64,000 nt of DNA from assembly GCA_934254985.1 (NCBI GenBank), contig CAKQMS010000009.1:1-64000 (forward strand). Reading direction: 5' to 3'. The notes under the pieces are model-generated. The model had not been told where the DNA came from and searched no databases. It saw only the letters and a program-made list of their open reading frames with translations. The position numbers and the translations under genes were made by a program. Shown here one piece after another: positions 42,711-52,746 of the stretch. The DNA comes from an uncultured Prevotella sp. GTDB lineage: Bacteria > Bacteroidota > Bacteroidia > Bacteroidales > Bacteroidaceae. The stretch's first letter is position 1; the number at the start of each line of letters is the position of its first letter.

Positions 42711-44066
42711 TTACTTGTTCTGATACTTAACTACAACAGTATTAGAAAGCATTGACTGACCAGCAGAAATATACATACCTGTGGTCTTCAATGTCAAGGT
42801 GTTATTTTCAAATCCTGTTTCGATAGGTGCTTCATTCTGAATCATCTCGTAATTCTCATTGTAGTCACCTGCAAGCAACTTGTTAGGAACATATGTAGAA
42901 GTTGTTACGTTGCGGTTGAGTAGGAAGCCAAGGAACAAGTCTTCACGAGTCATCATGAGTGCGAAGATGTTAACCAAGTATGCAGGCTCTGTTGTGTTAG
43001 GGCATACGCGGATGCTCTTATTTGTTGTGAAATTGTTGGTGAAAATCAAATTATATTCAGAAAGATCACCATTCTCATATTTCGCAGTTAGGTTCTCTTG
43101 AGATTCTGCATTTGCTTTGTCCAGGATACCTACAAGGTGGCCCTCAGCATCGTAGTTCCAAGCATAAACAACCTCATCTCCTGTTGTCATGCTAAAACCT
43201 GTGCTGCTGGTTATACGACCATTCTCGTCAAGAGTATAAGTTAATTTCTCCAATGGCAAAGTTACAGGTATTACAGTTACTGTATTTCCGCTGTATGCAA
43301 ATTCCCACACATATTGATCATTTGTGGTAATCTTCTCCAATGCACCATCATTGTTGTAGTGGAATGTAGCAGTAAGAGGTTCGCTGAGCATCGGATGATC
43401 AGAAATAGTGATGCTTTCGATTCTGCGATCTACGTATACTGCTGTTGTGCCCAAAGCCCAAGTGGAATTGCCGCGAACGAGAAATACTGTATATTCGCCT
43501 TCTGCCAAATCAGCAGGAACAGTAAACTTAACGCCGTCTGCTGCAACTGTTGTACCAACAGTTGTACCCTGTGGAGTCTTATCGGTCATATACGATTTAG
43601 TAGCAGCGTTGGCAACAGGAATCAATACAATCTTGTCACCCTCTGCGAAGCCGATACCTGCGATAGTTACTTCCTTACCCAATGCGAGACCGCTTGGCAC
43701 AGAAATCGCTGTGATAGGGTTTTCTGCTGCAAGAAGAGTCATAGAACCCAATGTCCACTTGTTGTTCTCGACCTGCAAAACAACCTCTACCTTGCCCTTG
43801 TTGAGAGTGTAAGGAACGGTGAACTTAGCACCACTTGTTGCCATCTTTGCATTTACGTTGACAGCCTCACCATACTCAGGAACGAGCCAAAGAGTCTGAC
43901 CTGCAGCAAAACCTGTGCCCTGGATAGTAACCTCGGCACCAATCTTAGCTGACTGAGGGACAGTTGGGTTTGAAACAGGGTTGCTTGGTCCATCATCGTC
44001 AGATGAACATGCTGAGAATGTGATAACCGCACAAAGCATCAGCATCATAGAAATCAATTTCTTCAT
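42711..44066 (-). CDS. lipoprotein with two IPT/TIG-like repeats and a DUF4595-like end
   Basis: 451 residues. The lipoprotein signal ends at SAC (about 20). Two immunoglobulin-like IPT/TIG-style repeats follow, recognised by GAEVTIQGTGFAAGQTLWLV and GKEVTIAGIGFAEGDKIVLI (about 43-210). The second half has DUF4595-type segments (YNNDGALEKITT, YAWNYDAEGHLVGI). It is probably surface-exposed and binding. It lies 87 bp after the SusC/D-type operon on the same strand. A weak -7 match (TATCTTTA, 44096-44103) leaves open whether it is the operon's last gene or separate. Confidence 0.72.
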   Translation of the reverse strand: MKKLISMMLMLCAVITFSACSSDDDGPSNPVSNPTVPQSAKIGAEVTIQGTGFAAGQTLWLVPEYGEAVNVNAKMATSGAKFTVPYTLNKGKVEVVLQVENNKWTLGSMTLLAAENPITAISVPSGLALGKEVTIAGIGFAEGDKIVLIPVANAATKSYMTDKTPQGTTVGTTVAADGVKFTVPADLAEGEYTVFLVRGNSTWALGTTAVYVDRRIESITISDHPMLSEPLTATFHYNNDGALEKITTNDQYVWEFAYSGNTVTVIPVTLPLEKLTYTLDENGRITSSTGFSMTTGDEVVYAWNYDAEGHLVGILDKANAESQENLTAKYENGDLSEYNLIFTNNFTTNKSIRVCPNTTEPAYLVNIFALMMTREDLFLGFLLNRNVTTSTYVPNKLLAGDYNENYEMIQNEAPIETGFENNTLTLKTTGMYISAGQSMLSNTVVVKYQNK

Positions 44067-44153
44067 AATGTTTTGGTTTTAATTGGTTAATTAATAAAGA
44101 TATGTATATAAACTCTCTTTTCCTTTATTGTCTTTAGCGATTGTGACAATCGT

Positions 44154-45503
44154 TTATAGTCCAGGCTGGCTATTCAGAATCTTCTCCGTATCCTCGCTCG
44201 ATGGGCGTGTCATGTCAGGGTTAACGATTCTGCCGTTAGGGTCGAGGAGAATGAAACGAGGAATACCGCTTATGCGATAGTCACTCTGGAACTTTGAACC
44301 CTTGCCAATATAGAGCTGAGTGCCCGAGAGAGCTCCGCTCTTTACTCGTGCTTCCCACTTAGCCTTATCCTGGTCTATCGACAAGCCTACGAAGACGATG
44401 TTGCGTCCCTTAAACTTCTCTTCGAGCTTCTTAAGGAATGGCAACTCCTTTTGGCATGGTCCACACCATGTTGCCCACATGTCTATGTATACGTATTTGC
44501 CACGGAAGTCGCGCAATGTCATCTCCTTGCCATTTACGTCTACACCCTTAAAAATAGGCGAAGGACGACCAACGGCAGCCTTGTCCCACTTAGCGCAAGC
44601 CTTCTTGAAGATGTCGTTGAGGCGTGGTGAAGTGACGTAGGTGTAGTAGAGATTCTGCAAGTCGGTGATATTCTCTACGCCATTGCCCTCAACATAGGTG
44701 AAAGCCAAGAAATGAATCAATGCCTCGCGAACCTTCTCGCTCTGCATATTCTCGCCTATATAGCTCATCTCTGCCAACACTTTAGGATAGAACTGGCGGA
44801 TGTTCTTGCCTTCTTCGTCGAACACGTGAGAAGTCTCAATCATATAGTTGCGATATTCATCTACGTCAGCCAAATCATCGTCCTCTTTAACATACTGGCG
44901 AAGAGTGTTGTAGTAGTCGTCGCCAAGAACCATAGTAGAGTCTTGGGTGAGATAAAGGTGGCTAACAGGATACATCAAGAATGCGTTGGCATAGAAGTAT
45001 GTTATTCTGCCTTCTTCCATCTTCTGGAACTTATCGTCGGCAGCAAACTTGCGAGCCTTAAGCAGTCGCTTCATCGAAGCTATCTTCTTGTCGACAGTAG
45101 TCTTGAATTCATTCCAAGGAAGTTTGTAAGCATCGTCTGCCAAGCCTCTGAGCTGAATCTTGTTCAGATAGTCTACAGCCTTCTCGTTGCCACCCTTCAC
45201 AGCGAAGGTGTTGTCGAAATCGTTGGCATCAAAAGAGATTGTCATATCGTCGCCCTTCTGCAGATATACAATCTTGAACTTCTCGCCATAATACACGTTG
45301 GCATATAGAGCATCCATACCATCGAGCTGAACAGTAGCCTTACCATCGGTAAGAGCATACTCGTTGACGCTCATGTGGTAAACCAATACCACATTTGTAA
45401 GAACAGGGTTCTTGACATCAAACTTAACTGTGATGCCGTCGGCAGCCTGCATATTCATAGCAGCAAGCAGCAACATCAGCAGAGAAAATATTTGCTTCTT
45501 CAT
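44154..45503 (-). CDS. TlpA-like thioredoxin-domain protein of the SusC/D-type operon
   Basis: About 449 residues from ATG 45501-45503 (MKKQIFSLLML), with a signal peptide ending near MQA. A DUF4369-like N-terminal beta domain and a helical middle lead to a C-terminal thioredoxin fold with an intact redox motif WATWCGPCQKELPF and the cis-proline loop SGIPRFILLD. It acts in the periplasm as a disulfide or thiol oxidoreductase. It is the fifth gene in the operon after SusC, SusD, DUF4843 and PKD-like genes. Thioredoxin partners are common in RagA/B-type operons that import peptides or cofactors. Confidence 0.88.
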   Translation of the reverse strand: MKKQIFSLLMLLLAAMNMQAADGITVKFDVKNPVLTNVVLVYHMSVNEYALTDGKATVQLDGMDALYANVYYGEKFKIVYLQKGDDMTISFDANDFDNTFAVKGGNEKAVDYLNKIQLRGLADDAYKLPWNEFKTTVDKKIASMKRLLKARKFAADDKFQKMEEGRITYFYANAFLMYPVSHLYLTQDSTMVLGDDYYNTLRQYVKEDDDLADVDEYRNYMIETSHVFDEEGKNIRQFYPKVLAEMSYIGENMQSEKVREALIHFLAFTYVEGNGVENITDLQNLYYTYVTSPRLNDIFKKACAKWDKAAVGRPSPIFKGVDVNGKEMTLRDFRGKYVYIDMWATWCGPCQKELPFLKKLEEKFKGRNIVFVGLSIDQDKAKWEARVKSGALSGTQLYIGKGSKFQSDYRISGIPRFILLDPNGRIVNPDMTRPSSEDTEKILNSQPGL

Positions 45504-45552
45504 ATTGTTTCTTTTTAGTTTATTATTTATACCATATATATAATATAAGGTA

Positions 45553-47115
45553 TTAGTTGGTACGCTCGCGATAGATAGCATCCACAATCTTGGCAAAGCC
45601 TGTATAGGTTGTTGGAGCTACAGACGAGAAGTCGCCTTCGGTCTTCATACCGTCGTAGATACGAAGAGTTCCAGAACCGTTGCTCTCAGAACCCACGATG
45701 AGGTCGTAGTCGTGTGTAGAGGTCTCATTCTGATAAAGGTTAAACTTCATCATGGTGATAGTCTCGCCATTGAGAGAGAACTGCTTGGTAGCCTTGAGAG
45801 GCAACTCAGAGAGGTCTACGCGGTATACTGTGCTACCTACAGCATAATACATATATTTCTTAAGCGAACTGAAAGCATAGCATGAAGCCTTGCTGATGTC
45901 GGTACAATTGCTCAAGTCGCCATAGTAAGCCTTGCCTATACCGAAGGTACATTCGTCTGGCGAATAGAGAAGCATATCGCCCAACTGTATGCCATAGAGA
46001 TAATACTTGTTGCCATCGCGAAGCAAGGTGTATGTTGTGCCCATCTTGCCTGCACCTGGGTCGTACTTAGTATTCTCCATATACACGAAGTCTAAGCCTG
46101 TAGGATATTCGGTAAAGGCTGTTCCTGTAACCATATCCGAGCCTTTATAGCCCTTAGCAATTTCTTCCATCTCGGTCATGCTATGATAAGCAACGTCAGA
46201 AAGGCCAAGAGCTGGCAATAAAGGAGAGCATGACATGAAGCATTTGTTCACAGTATCATACAAGAGATAAATAGAAGCATAAGACATTACTCCAATAGGT
46301 GCTCCTACGTAAGGTGCCAATACTGGTTGCTTGTTGGCAGCAGCAAAGAGTCCCTGTATACCCATGTTTTGTGCATAGTATGCCTGTCCGCCACTTACAA
46401 ATATTCTCATCATGCCACTATAGTCGCAAACTATGCTTTGTGGATGAAGGTCGGCCTGTGTAGCCACCTCGTATTTGAAGCTATAGTTCTTCTGCCATCC
46501 GAAACCATTCTTCGACAAGCGTGTAGCTCCATCGGCTGTTAAGAGATAGAATGGAGAATCGCTATATCCGCTCTTAGGCATATACTGTATGCGATAAGGG
46601 TGGTTGAGCTCTGGCATCTCGGTATTATTCTTCAAGATGTCCAGATAAGTCTTGTCGGTTACCTTAGATACCATGTCGAGACGTGTCTTACCGTTTACAT
46701 CGCACAACACGAGCCATCCTTCAGATGATGTGTCGCTAACGGTAAGCGAATAGCTCTTCTGCCAGAATAGTCCTGTCTTCTTCTCTGTAGCTGTGAAGTA
46801 GAGAGTATATTCGCCTGCAGGAATCGTTACCTCTTGCAGCAAGTGCTTCTCTGTGCCAAGGATTGTTACCTCGTTGTCGCCCGACTTGTTTATCGCCTTC
46901 CACTCATAGGTGTAGGCATCAAGGTCGGTGATGTTGTCGCCCATAGAAGGGTCGAGGTCGATGGTAGAAAGGGTGAGCACCGAAATGTTTTCAGGCACAC
47001 CTGTTATAGTAGGTTCGTTGAGGCTATGGTAGTCGTAGTTGCCCTCATCTTGTGAGCATCCCGACATCAGCAATGCCATCACGAACATAGCTGCCATTAT
47101 TATCTTATTTCTCAT
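45553..47115 (-). CDS. PKD-like family lipoprotein
   Basis: 520 residues. The lipoprotein signal ends at SGC (about 20), followed by DEGNYDYHSLNEPTITG, the hallmark of the Bacteroidetes PKD-like family, with one PKD-type beta domain (about 25-130). A large beta-propeller-like rest follows. It is the surface lipoprotein that accompanies SusC/SusD and DUF4843 in non-glycan uptake loci. It lies 46 bp after the DUF4843 gene. Its ligand is not known; capture of peptides or small molecules is a fair guess. Confidence 0.85.
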   Translation of the reverse strand: MRNKIIMAAMFVMALLMSGCSQDEGNYDYHSLNEPTITGVPENISVLTLSTIDLDPSMGDNITDLDAYTYEWKAINKSGDNEVTILGTEKHLLQEVTIPAGEYTLYFTATEKKTGLFWQKSYSLTVSDTSSEGWLVLCDVNGKTRLDMVSKVTDKTYLDILKNNTEMPELNHPYRIQYMPKSGYSDSPFYLLTADGATRLSKNGFGWQKNYSFKYEVATQADLHPQSIVCDYSGMMRIFVSGGQAYYAQNMGIQGLFAAANKQPVLAPYVGAPIGVMSYASIYLLYDTVNKCFMSCSPLLPALGLSDVAYHSMTEMEEIAKGYKGSDMVTGTAFTEYPTGLDFVYMENTKYDPGAGKMGTTYTLLRDGNKYYLYGIQLGDMLLYSPDECTFGIGKAYYGDLSNCTDISKASCYAFSSLKKYMYYAVGSTVYRVDLSELPLKATKQFSLNGETITMMKFNLYQNETSTHDYDLIVGSESNGSGTLRIYDGMKTEGDFSSVAPTTYTGFAKIVDAIYRERTN

Positions 47116-47161
47116 GAGTTTTAATTTTTACGATTCAACCTTATAATAATGTTCACCTTAC

Positions 47162-47935
47162 TTATACCTCGTAATATTGTAGTGCGTTGCCGTTAGCATC
47201 GAAAGCATTAGCATCGTATGCCTCGCCATTATTGCGAAGTTTCTGTTGCTCTTTCACGTAGCTTTGCATCTCGGCACTAATATACGACTGCATGGCAAGA
47301 GTCATCTTAGAGTCGTCGTTGAAGTCGGCAGGATTGAGGTCGAGCACCTTGCAAGCCAATTCAAACTTCTGCTGGGTGAATACGCCAAGCAAACCTTTTT
47401 CCCAAGCCTTAGGAGCAGTAGTGAACTGGTCGGAGAATACAATCTTGTAAGAGAGTGTTGTCACCGTGTCGCCATTGGCAGTAGTCTCTTGGGTTACAGG
47501 CAAGGTGAAGTTGGCATTAGGCTGCAGAGCTATCTGCAGATGCTTCTGCGATGTCTTCAAAACAGCAGTACGCTTCAGGGTAATCATGTAGTTGAGCACA
47601 GTCTCGCCTGCTGCCAACTCTGCCTTTTCTGGCAGTATGTAGTCTATACCTTCAGTAGCATCGTTGGATGTTACAGTCAAGGCTATCTCGCGAGCCTTGT
47701 CAGATGGTCTGCCCAACAACTGTATCTTTACAGGCACCTGCATCTCGTCGCCCTTCTGATAAACGAAGGTTACGTTGGTAGAATCCTGCAAGATGTTGGT
47801 GTTGGAGCGATTGTTGAGATATATGCCGTCGATATTGTCGAAGACTTCAGGAGTCTGCTCACTACATGAGCATACTCCGACGATAGCCATCGCACCAATC
47901 AGCATGGTTTTTATCTTATTATTCATCTTGTTCAT
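47162..47935 (-). CDS. DUF4843 lipoprotein
   Basis: 257 residues. The lipoprotein signal ends at CSC (about 24). The segment GIYLNNRSNTNILQDSTNVTFVYQ, followed by PVKIQLLGRPSD and GIDYILPEKAELAAGE, is the typical DUF4843 text, a Calx-beta-like fold. It lies 22 bp after the SusD gene and before the PKD-like gene, the usual order. It is probably an accessory surface subunit of the uptake complex. An internal ATG three codons later is an alternative start. Confidence 0.85.
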   Translation of the reverse strand: MNKMNNKIKTMLIGAMAIVGVCSCSEQTPEVFDNIDGIYLNNRSNTNILQDSTNVTFVYQKGDEMQVPVKIQLLGRPSDKAREIALTVTSNDATEGIDYILPEKAELAAGETVLNYMITLKRTAVLKTSQKHLQIALQPNANFTLPVTQETTANGDTVTTLSYKIVFSDQFTTAPKAWEKGLLGVFTQQKFELACKVLDLNPADFNDDSKMTLAMQSYISAEMQSYVKEQQKLRNNGEAYDANAFDANGNALQYYEV

Positions 47936-47957
47936 AGTCTTATATGGTTAAGGATGT

Positions 47958-49409
47958 TTATCTGTTTTCAGTCTCCGTGTCAGGCAATGGAACCACGAAT
48001 ATCAAATCGCTCGCCTTAGGGTTCTTGCTGCTTGTGGCAGAAGTGATGATGTCGCTATTCAAACGCTTGTAGAGATAGAATAGCTGACCCTCGCCATATA
48101 GCTCGCGGATATACTCATACTTCAGCAAGTCGGGAGTTAATGTGGTGAGACTTGCCACGCCACGGTTTCTGCGCAAAGCATTTACATACTGTACGCCAGC
48201 TTTCAAATCGCCACTCTGGCTCTCGGCAGCTATCAGGAACATCTCGCCCAATCTTACCATAGGAATCATAGTGTTCTGGATGCTTCCGTTAGCCACCATA
48301 TCGCTATACTTATAGAAATAGCGGTTGCTACCTGTTGCCATCCAGCAAGCACGATAGCGATAGTCGTCTTGATAACCACCTGTGGTAGCAGCACCACCAT
48401 ACACGAGATTGCTCATCATGCTGTCGTCCATACGGAACACATAGTTCGGCAAACGTGAAGGGTCGAAGAAGTTCTTGTGGATAGTTCCGCGACTGGTGTT
48501 GGTCAAAGCAAACAATACCTCAGAAGAGAATATGCGGTCAGGGTCGGCAGGCGAACCAATAACCAAATTCTTATCCACGAATGGGAATATATTCTGGTCG
48601 GCAGTCTTGATAACGTCGGTAGCATACTTGAAAGCCTCGGTCTTGTTGCCCATGTAGAGATAAGCACGAGCCATGAGAGCCTCTACAGCATAATAGTTGA
48701 GGCGCAAAGCACGATAGCGCAAGAAGTTGCTTGAGCCATCCTCGGTGCTGCTCATCATGGTGCCCTCTGTTTTCACAGGGTCGTTGGCAAGATAGTTGAG
48801 AGCATCCTCATAGTCGGCAGTTATTTTCTCCATCACCTCCTGAGCTGTGAGAATAGGCTCTGGAGAGTTGGTCTGCTTGGTATAGTAAGGTATGGCTTTC
48901 TTGTCGCTATCCTTAGAATATACAGGACCAAAGAGACGCAACATATCGAAATGCAACATAGCACGAAGTGCCAAAGCTTCACCCTTAATGATATAGTAGC
49001 TGCCATCAGTAAACAGATTCTTGTTGCCATCGATGGTTTCCAGAATCTTGTTGCAGTTCAATATCAGCGCATAAGCCTTATTCCATGTCTGGTCAAGGCG
49101 GTTGCGCCAATATTCGGTATTATATTGGTATGATGACAAATCCTTGTAGTTGCCCCATACGCTATTGTCGGAACCTATGGTATAAGCGCCACCCATCACC
49201 TCTATCATCTCTACAGATAGAGTCTGACCATATAGCGCATCGCTATTAAGGTCGATGTAGATGCCGTTGAGCATTTTCTGGTAGCCTTCTTCCGACTTTT
49301 GAAGTTCGCCTTCAGCAATCTGATCGTAAGGCTTCACCTCCAGCCAGCTGTCGCATGAAGCAAACAGAGTGGTGCAGGCTATTATCATTGTATATATTAT
49401 TTTTTTCAT
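47958..49409 (-). CDS. SusD/RagB-like surface lipoprotein
   Basis: 483 residues. The lipoprotein signal ends at ASC (about 19) and is followed by DSWLEVKPYDQIAEGEL, a standard SusD beginning. TPR-like helices carry NCNKILETIDGN and ALALRAMLHFDMLRLFGP. The C-terminus has MVRLGEMFLIAAES and VNALRRNRG, all SusD-family landmarks. SusD proteins form the lid on the SusC barrel and capture the ligand at the cell surface. It lies 12 bp downstream of the SusC gene. Confidence 0.94.
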   Translation of the reverse strand: MKKIIYTMIIACTTLFASCDSWLEVKPYDQIAEGELQKSEEGYQKMLNGIYIDLNSDALYGQTLSVEMIEVMGGAYTIGSDNSVWGNYKDLSSYQYNTEYWRNRLDQTWNKAYALILNCNKILETIDGNKNLFTDGSYYIIKGEALALRAMLHFDMLRLFGPVYSKDSDKKAIPYYTKQTNSPEPILTAQEVMEKITADYEDALNYLANDPVKTEGTMMSSTEDGSSNFLRYRALRLNYYAVEALMARAYLYMGNKTEAFKYATDVIKTADQNIFPFVDKNLVIGSPADPDRIFSSEVLFALTNTSRGTIHKNFFDPSRLPNYVFRMDDSMMSNLVYGGAATTGGYQDDYRYRACWMATGSNRYFYKYSDMVANGSIQNTMIPMVRLGEMFLIAAESQSGDLKAGVQYVNALRRNRGVASLTTLTPDLLKYEYIRELYGEGQLFYLYKRLNSDIITSATSSKNPKASDLIFVVPLPDTETENR

Positions 49410-49421
49410 CGTCTGACGGTT

Positions 49422-52400
49422 TTAGAATGTTGCACCTATTGAGAACGAAACGGTACGGGCAAAAGGATAGTCGATGCCTCGTTCCGCCTTGACAGTAGAA
49501 CAACGGAAGATGTCGTTCATGTTGGCCTGAATAGAAAGGGCCTGCATGCCGAATTTCTTGGCAATGTTGAGTGGGAACTCATAACCGATGTTGATAGACT
49601 CGCAGGTGAGGGTGTTCTCGTCCATCACGAAACGTGACGACTTGTCGGTCTTCTGCACCATAGAGATACCCTTGTAGAGAGCATTGCGGTTGTTTACGCT
49701 CCAACGGTCGTAGAGAGCACGACGGTCTTGGTTGTTGTAAACGTCGGCAGTACCTATGTTCTCAACCTTATCGAAGAGAGAGCTGTTGAATAGCTGACCG
49801 CCATACTGATAGCGGAAGTAGCAACTGAATGAGAAGCCTTTGTAATAGAATGTTGTTCCCAACAATCCTTCTACATCAGGTTCTGTGTCGCCACAAACAA
49901 CCTCGTCGCTTGCATCGTAGGTAAACGAGTATGTGCCATCGCGCTTGATAAACAATTCCTTACCTGTAGCAGGGTCGATACCAGCAGAGCGAACTGCCCA
50001 TATTGCTGTAGGGCTACCACCATCGTAGTAGCGAGTGGTGTTGTGGAGCGATGTCTTTCCGCTCTCGTTGAGTGCGCTAAAGGCATTACCAATGTTGGCA
50101 TACTTCGACTTAGCGTGAGTAGCGCTCAAAGAGATATTCCAGTTGATGCGCTGCTGTGGCATGTAGATAGGCGAGAACTTGATGGTTGCTTCCCATCCAT
50201 TAGTCTTCTGCTTACCAGCATTAAGAGCTTCGCTTGTCACACCCATAGAACCAGGAGTGGTGATGATAGCGAGCAATGGGTCGGTATTCTTGATGAAGTA
50301 ATCAAGAGTTAAGTTCAGACGGTTGCCCAAAGTGGTGATGTCGGCACCAAAGTTGTAGTTGATGGTCTCCTGCCAAGCCAAATCGTTGTTGCCAAGGCTA
50401 TTGATGATAACACCAGTACCGAAGATGTTAGACATCAAGCTGTTGAAGATGTAGGTGGTGTAAGCTTGGTATGCAGAGAAGTTCTGGTTACCAGGGTTAC
50501 CCACAGAGGCACGAAGCTTCAACAACTGGAAGAGGTCGCTCTCTTCAAGCCATTTCTCGTGGTGGATATTCCAACCCAAGCCGACAGACCATGTGGTACG
50601 GAAACGGTTGTCGGTACCAAACATAGAGGCTCCATCGTTACGGAGGTTGAAGTCGAGCAAATAGCGGTTGTCGTAAGCATATCCACCATTCAGATAGAAG
50701 CTCGACGCATGCTTAATATTCTCAGAATATCTTGGCTTGCCACCTGTAGGATAGTTGTTGGCAAACGAAGGTGCTGCAAACTGGTCGTCGGTGAAACCTG
50801 TTGCCGAATAGCCATTGGTCTTGCTTGTGGTATTGTTGAAGTTGAAACCCAATACCGCATTGAGCTGATGCTTCTTAGCGATGAGCTTACCATATGTAGC
50901 CGAGATGTCGCCCTCGTAGTAGAGGTATTTCTGTAGGCTATGCTTAAACAATCCCTTCTGTGTGGCTTCCTTATCGTCAAAGTCGGTATGCTCTGGCGAC
51001 AGACGCTCGTCTTGTGTGTCGTCGTATTTGGTGATACCAAACTTAGCACGCACGCGCAAGTCGTCGGTAGCAAACCATTCTGCTATGAAGTTGTTGGTGA
51101 AGCCAAAGCGCTGACCTTTATCATAGTTGTTGAGGTGAGCATTCCAAAGAGGGTTTGAAACAGGATTGTCGTTCAAACCATCTTCAGGATAATAAAGATA
51201 TTTGTTTATCTTGCCATTAGCACCATACTTCTTGTAGTATGGGTTTGCCTGTGCATATTCTGCAAAGCTTACGGCAGGATTGTTGGTCTCGAGATAGTCG
51301 ATAGAGAGCTTATTGCTAAACTGGAACTTACCAGTACGGTAAATCAAATCGAGGTTACCGCCCAAAGTCTCACGGTCGGAACCCTTCATTACACCATTCA
51401 CCATACCATAGTTCAAGCCCAAGCCATATCTCACATTGCCTTCACCACCTTCGGCATATACATTATGCTTGTGAGTGAAGCCTGTGCGCAAAGGCACGCT
51501 GAGCCAATAGGTATCAACGCCCTGCTCGATGTCGCGGAGACGAGAGTTGTAGAGATTATCCAACTTTATCTGGTTGAATGGGTCGCTGGTGTTGTCCTTA
51601 TATACGCCAGCCAACTTTTCAAACTCCAACTTTTCGCGCGAGTTCATCAAATTGTAATCAGAAAGGTCGGCAAAGTCGAGACTATAGTCGCCCTTGTATG
51701 AAATCTGCAACTTACCCTTTGTTGGTGCCTTGGTTTCGATAACCACAACACCATTGGCAGCCTTAGAACCATAGATAGCTGTAGACGCAGCATCCTTGAG
51801 CAAAGTTACTGACGCAACTCTGTTCATATTGAGGTTCATGACAGTTTCCAAAGTTGTTTCGAAACCATCAAGGATAAAGAGAGGCTGGTTAGGGTCGGAG
51901 CCATATTCCTCTTTGAGTCCAGCCACACTCGATTTACCACGGATTTCAATATCCGGCATCTTGTTAGGGTTGGAACCAGAAAGACTGTTCTCCATAATCT
52001 TGAACGAAGGGTCCAAGGTTTTCAAACTCTGAAGCACATTCTGTGCACCTACACTCTTGAGCTCGTCGCCCTTGAAGGTGCTGGAAGAACCAGTAAAGCT
52101 CTCTTTCTTACGGCGATAGACTCCCGTCACCACCACGTCCTTGATGTTGAGTGCTTCGGTCTTCATCAAGATGCGAGCAAAGTCAGCTTGGTTGTTTCCT
52201 GTGTATCGGACTACTAACTTCTTGTATCCGATAAATGAGAATACGATGTTGCACTCTCCCTTTATAGGCAGAGAGAAGTTACCATCGATGTCGGTAGTTA
52301 CGGCGTTGGTGGTACCTTCTATAGCCACCGTTACGCCAATCATAGGCTCATGGTCTCCATTGTCTAAGACCTTTCCTTCTACAAACCCTTTCTTTACCGA

Positions 52401-52529
52401 TACTTCTGTTTGAGTTGTTGCAAACTCTCCTGAATTCTGTGCACATACAGAACTAAAGAAAGGAGGGGTAAAGCAACAGCCTAACAGAATCAAGCGGTAG
52501 GCACTTGGGGATAAATAGTTTATATGCAT
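49422..52529 (-). CDS. SusC/RagA-like TonB-dependent outer-membrane transporter
   Basis: 1035 residues. A signal peptide (ending near SSVCAQ) is followed by the carboxypeptidase-regulatory-like domain (VEGKVLDNGDHEPMIGVTVA, about 50-125). The plug follows (VVVTGVYRRKKESFTG ... LFILDGFETTLE, ASVTLLKDAASTAIYGSKAA), then the barrel ending in ARTVSFSIGATF. The transporter imports its substrate with energy from TonB. No glycoside hydrolase, anti-sigma or hybrid two-component gene is near. With SusD, DUF4843, PKD-like and thioredoxin genes this fits a RagAB-type system for peptides or cofactors. The promoter lies at 52592-52599. Confidence 0.94.
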   Translation of the reverse strand: MHINYLSPSAYRLILLGCCFTPPFFSSVCAQNSGEFATTQTEVSVKKGFVEGKVLDNGDHEPMIGVTVAIEGTTNAVTTDIDGNFSLPIKGECNIVFSFIGYKKLVVRYTGNNQADFARILMKTEALNIKDVVVTGVYRRKKESFTGSSSTFKGDELKSVGAQNVLQSLKTLDPSFKIMENSLSGSNPNKMPDIEIRGKSSVAGLKEEYGSDPNQPLFILDGFETTLETVMNLNMNRVASVTLLKDAASTAIYGSKAANGVVVIETKAPTKGKLQISYKGDYSLDFADLSDYNLMNSREKLEFEKLAGVYKDNTSDPFNQIKLDNLYNSRLRDIEQGVDTYWLSVPLRTGFTHKHNVYAEGGEGNVRYGLGLNYGMVNGVMKGSDRETLGGNLDLIYRTGKFQFSNKLSIDYLETNNPAVSFAEYAQANPYYKKYGANGKINKYLYYPEDGLNDNPVSNPLWNAHLNNYDKGQRFGFTNNFIAEWFATDDLRVRAKFGITKYDDTQDERLSPEHTDFDDKEATQKGLFKHSLQKYLYYEGDISATYGKLIAKKHQLNAVLGFNFNNTTSKTNGYSATGFTDDQFAAPSFANNYPTGGKPRYSENIKHASSFYLNGGYAYDNRYLLDFNLRNDGASMFGTDNRFRTTWSVGLGWNIHHEKWLEESDLFQLLKLRASVGNPGNQNFSAYQAYTTYIFNSLMSNIFGTGVIINSLGNNDLAWQETINYNFGADITTLGNRLNLTLDYFIKNTDPLLAIITTPGSMGVTSEALNAGKQKTNGWEATIKFSPIYMPQQRINWNISLSATHAKSKYANIGNAFSALNESGKTSLHNTTRYYDGGSPTAIWAVRSAGIDPATGKELFIKRDGTYSFTYDASDEVVCGDTEPDVEGLLGTTFYYKGFSFSCYFRYQYGGQLFNSSLFDKVENIGTADVYNNQDRRALYDRWSVNNRNALYKGISMVQKTDKSSRFVMDENTLTCESINIGYEFPLNIAKKFGMQALSIQANMNDIFRCSTVKAERGIDYPFARTVSFSIGATF

Positions 52530-52591
52530 ATAAAAACAAACTTAGTTTAACATTCATATATATCTCACATATATATAATATATCTCTTATG

Positions 52592-52599
52592 CAAAGATA
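52592..52599 (-). promoter_or_regulatory. -7 promoter box of the SusC/D-type operon
   Basis: TATCTTTG on the minus strand matches TAnnTTTG, about 63 bp upstream of the SusC ATG. The gap from here to 52746 holds no other feature. Confidence 0.62.
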
Positions 52600-52746
52600 G
52601 TGCTTTTTTAATAATCTACTAACATTATTCAAATAAAATCGCAAAATCATTATGTTTTAGCTATTTATATCAATGCGTTTTGGTGCTTTTTTAACATAAT
52701 GTCGTCATTCTTTCCTTTTTAAGAGGGAAGATTAGAAATAATTGTT

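Noticed and set aside
45504..45596. 31 extra codons before the TlpA-like gene
   Set aside because: They overlap the end of the PKD-like gene and precede a clean signal peptide starting at 45503.
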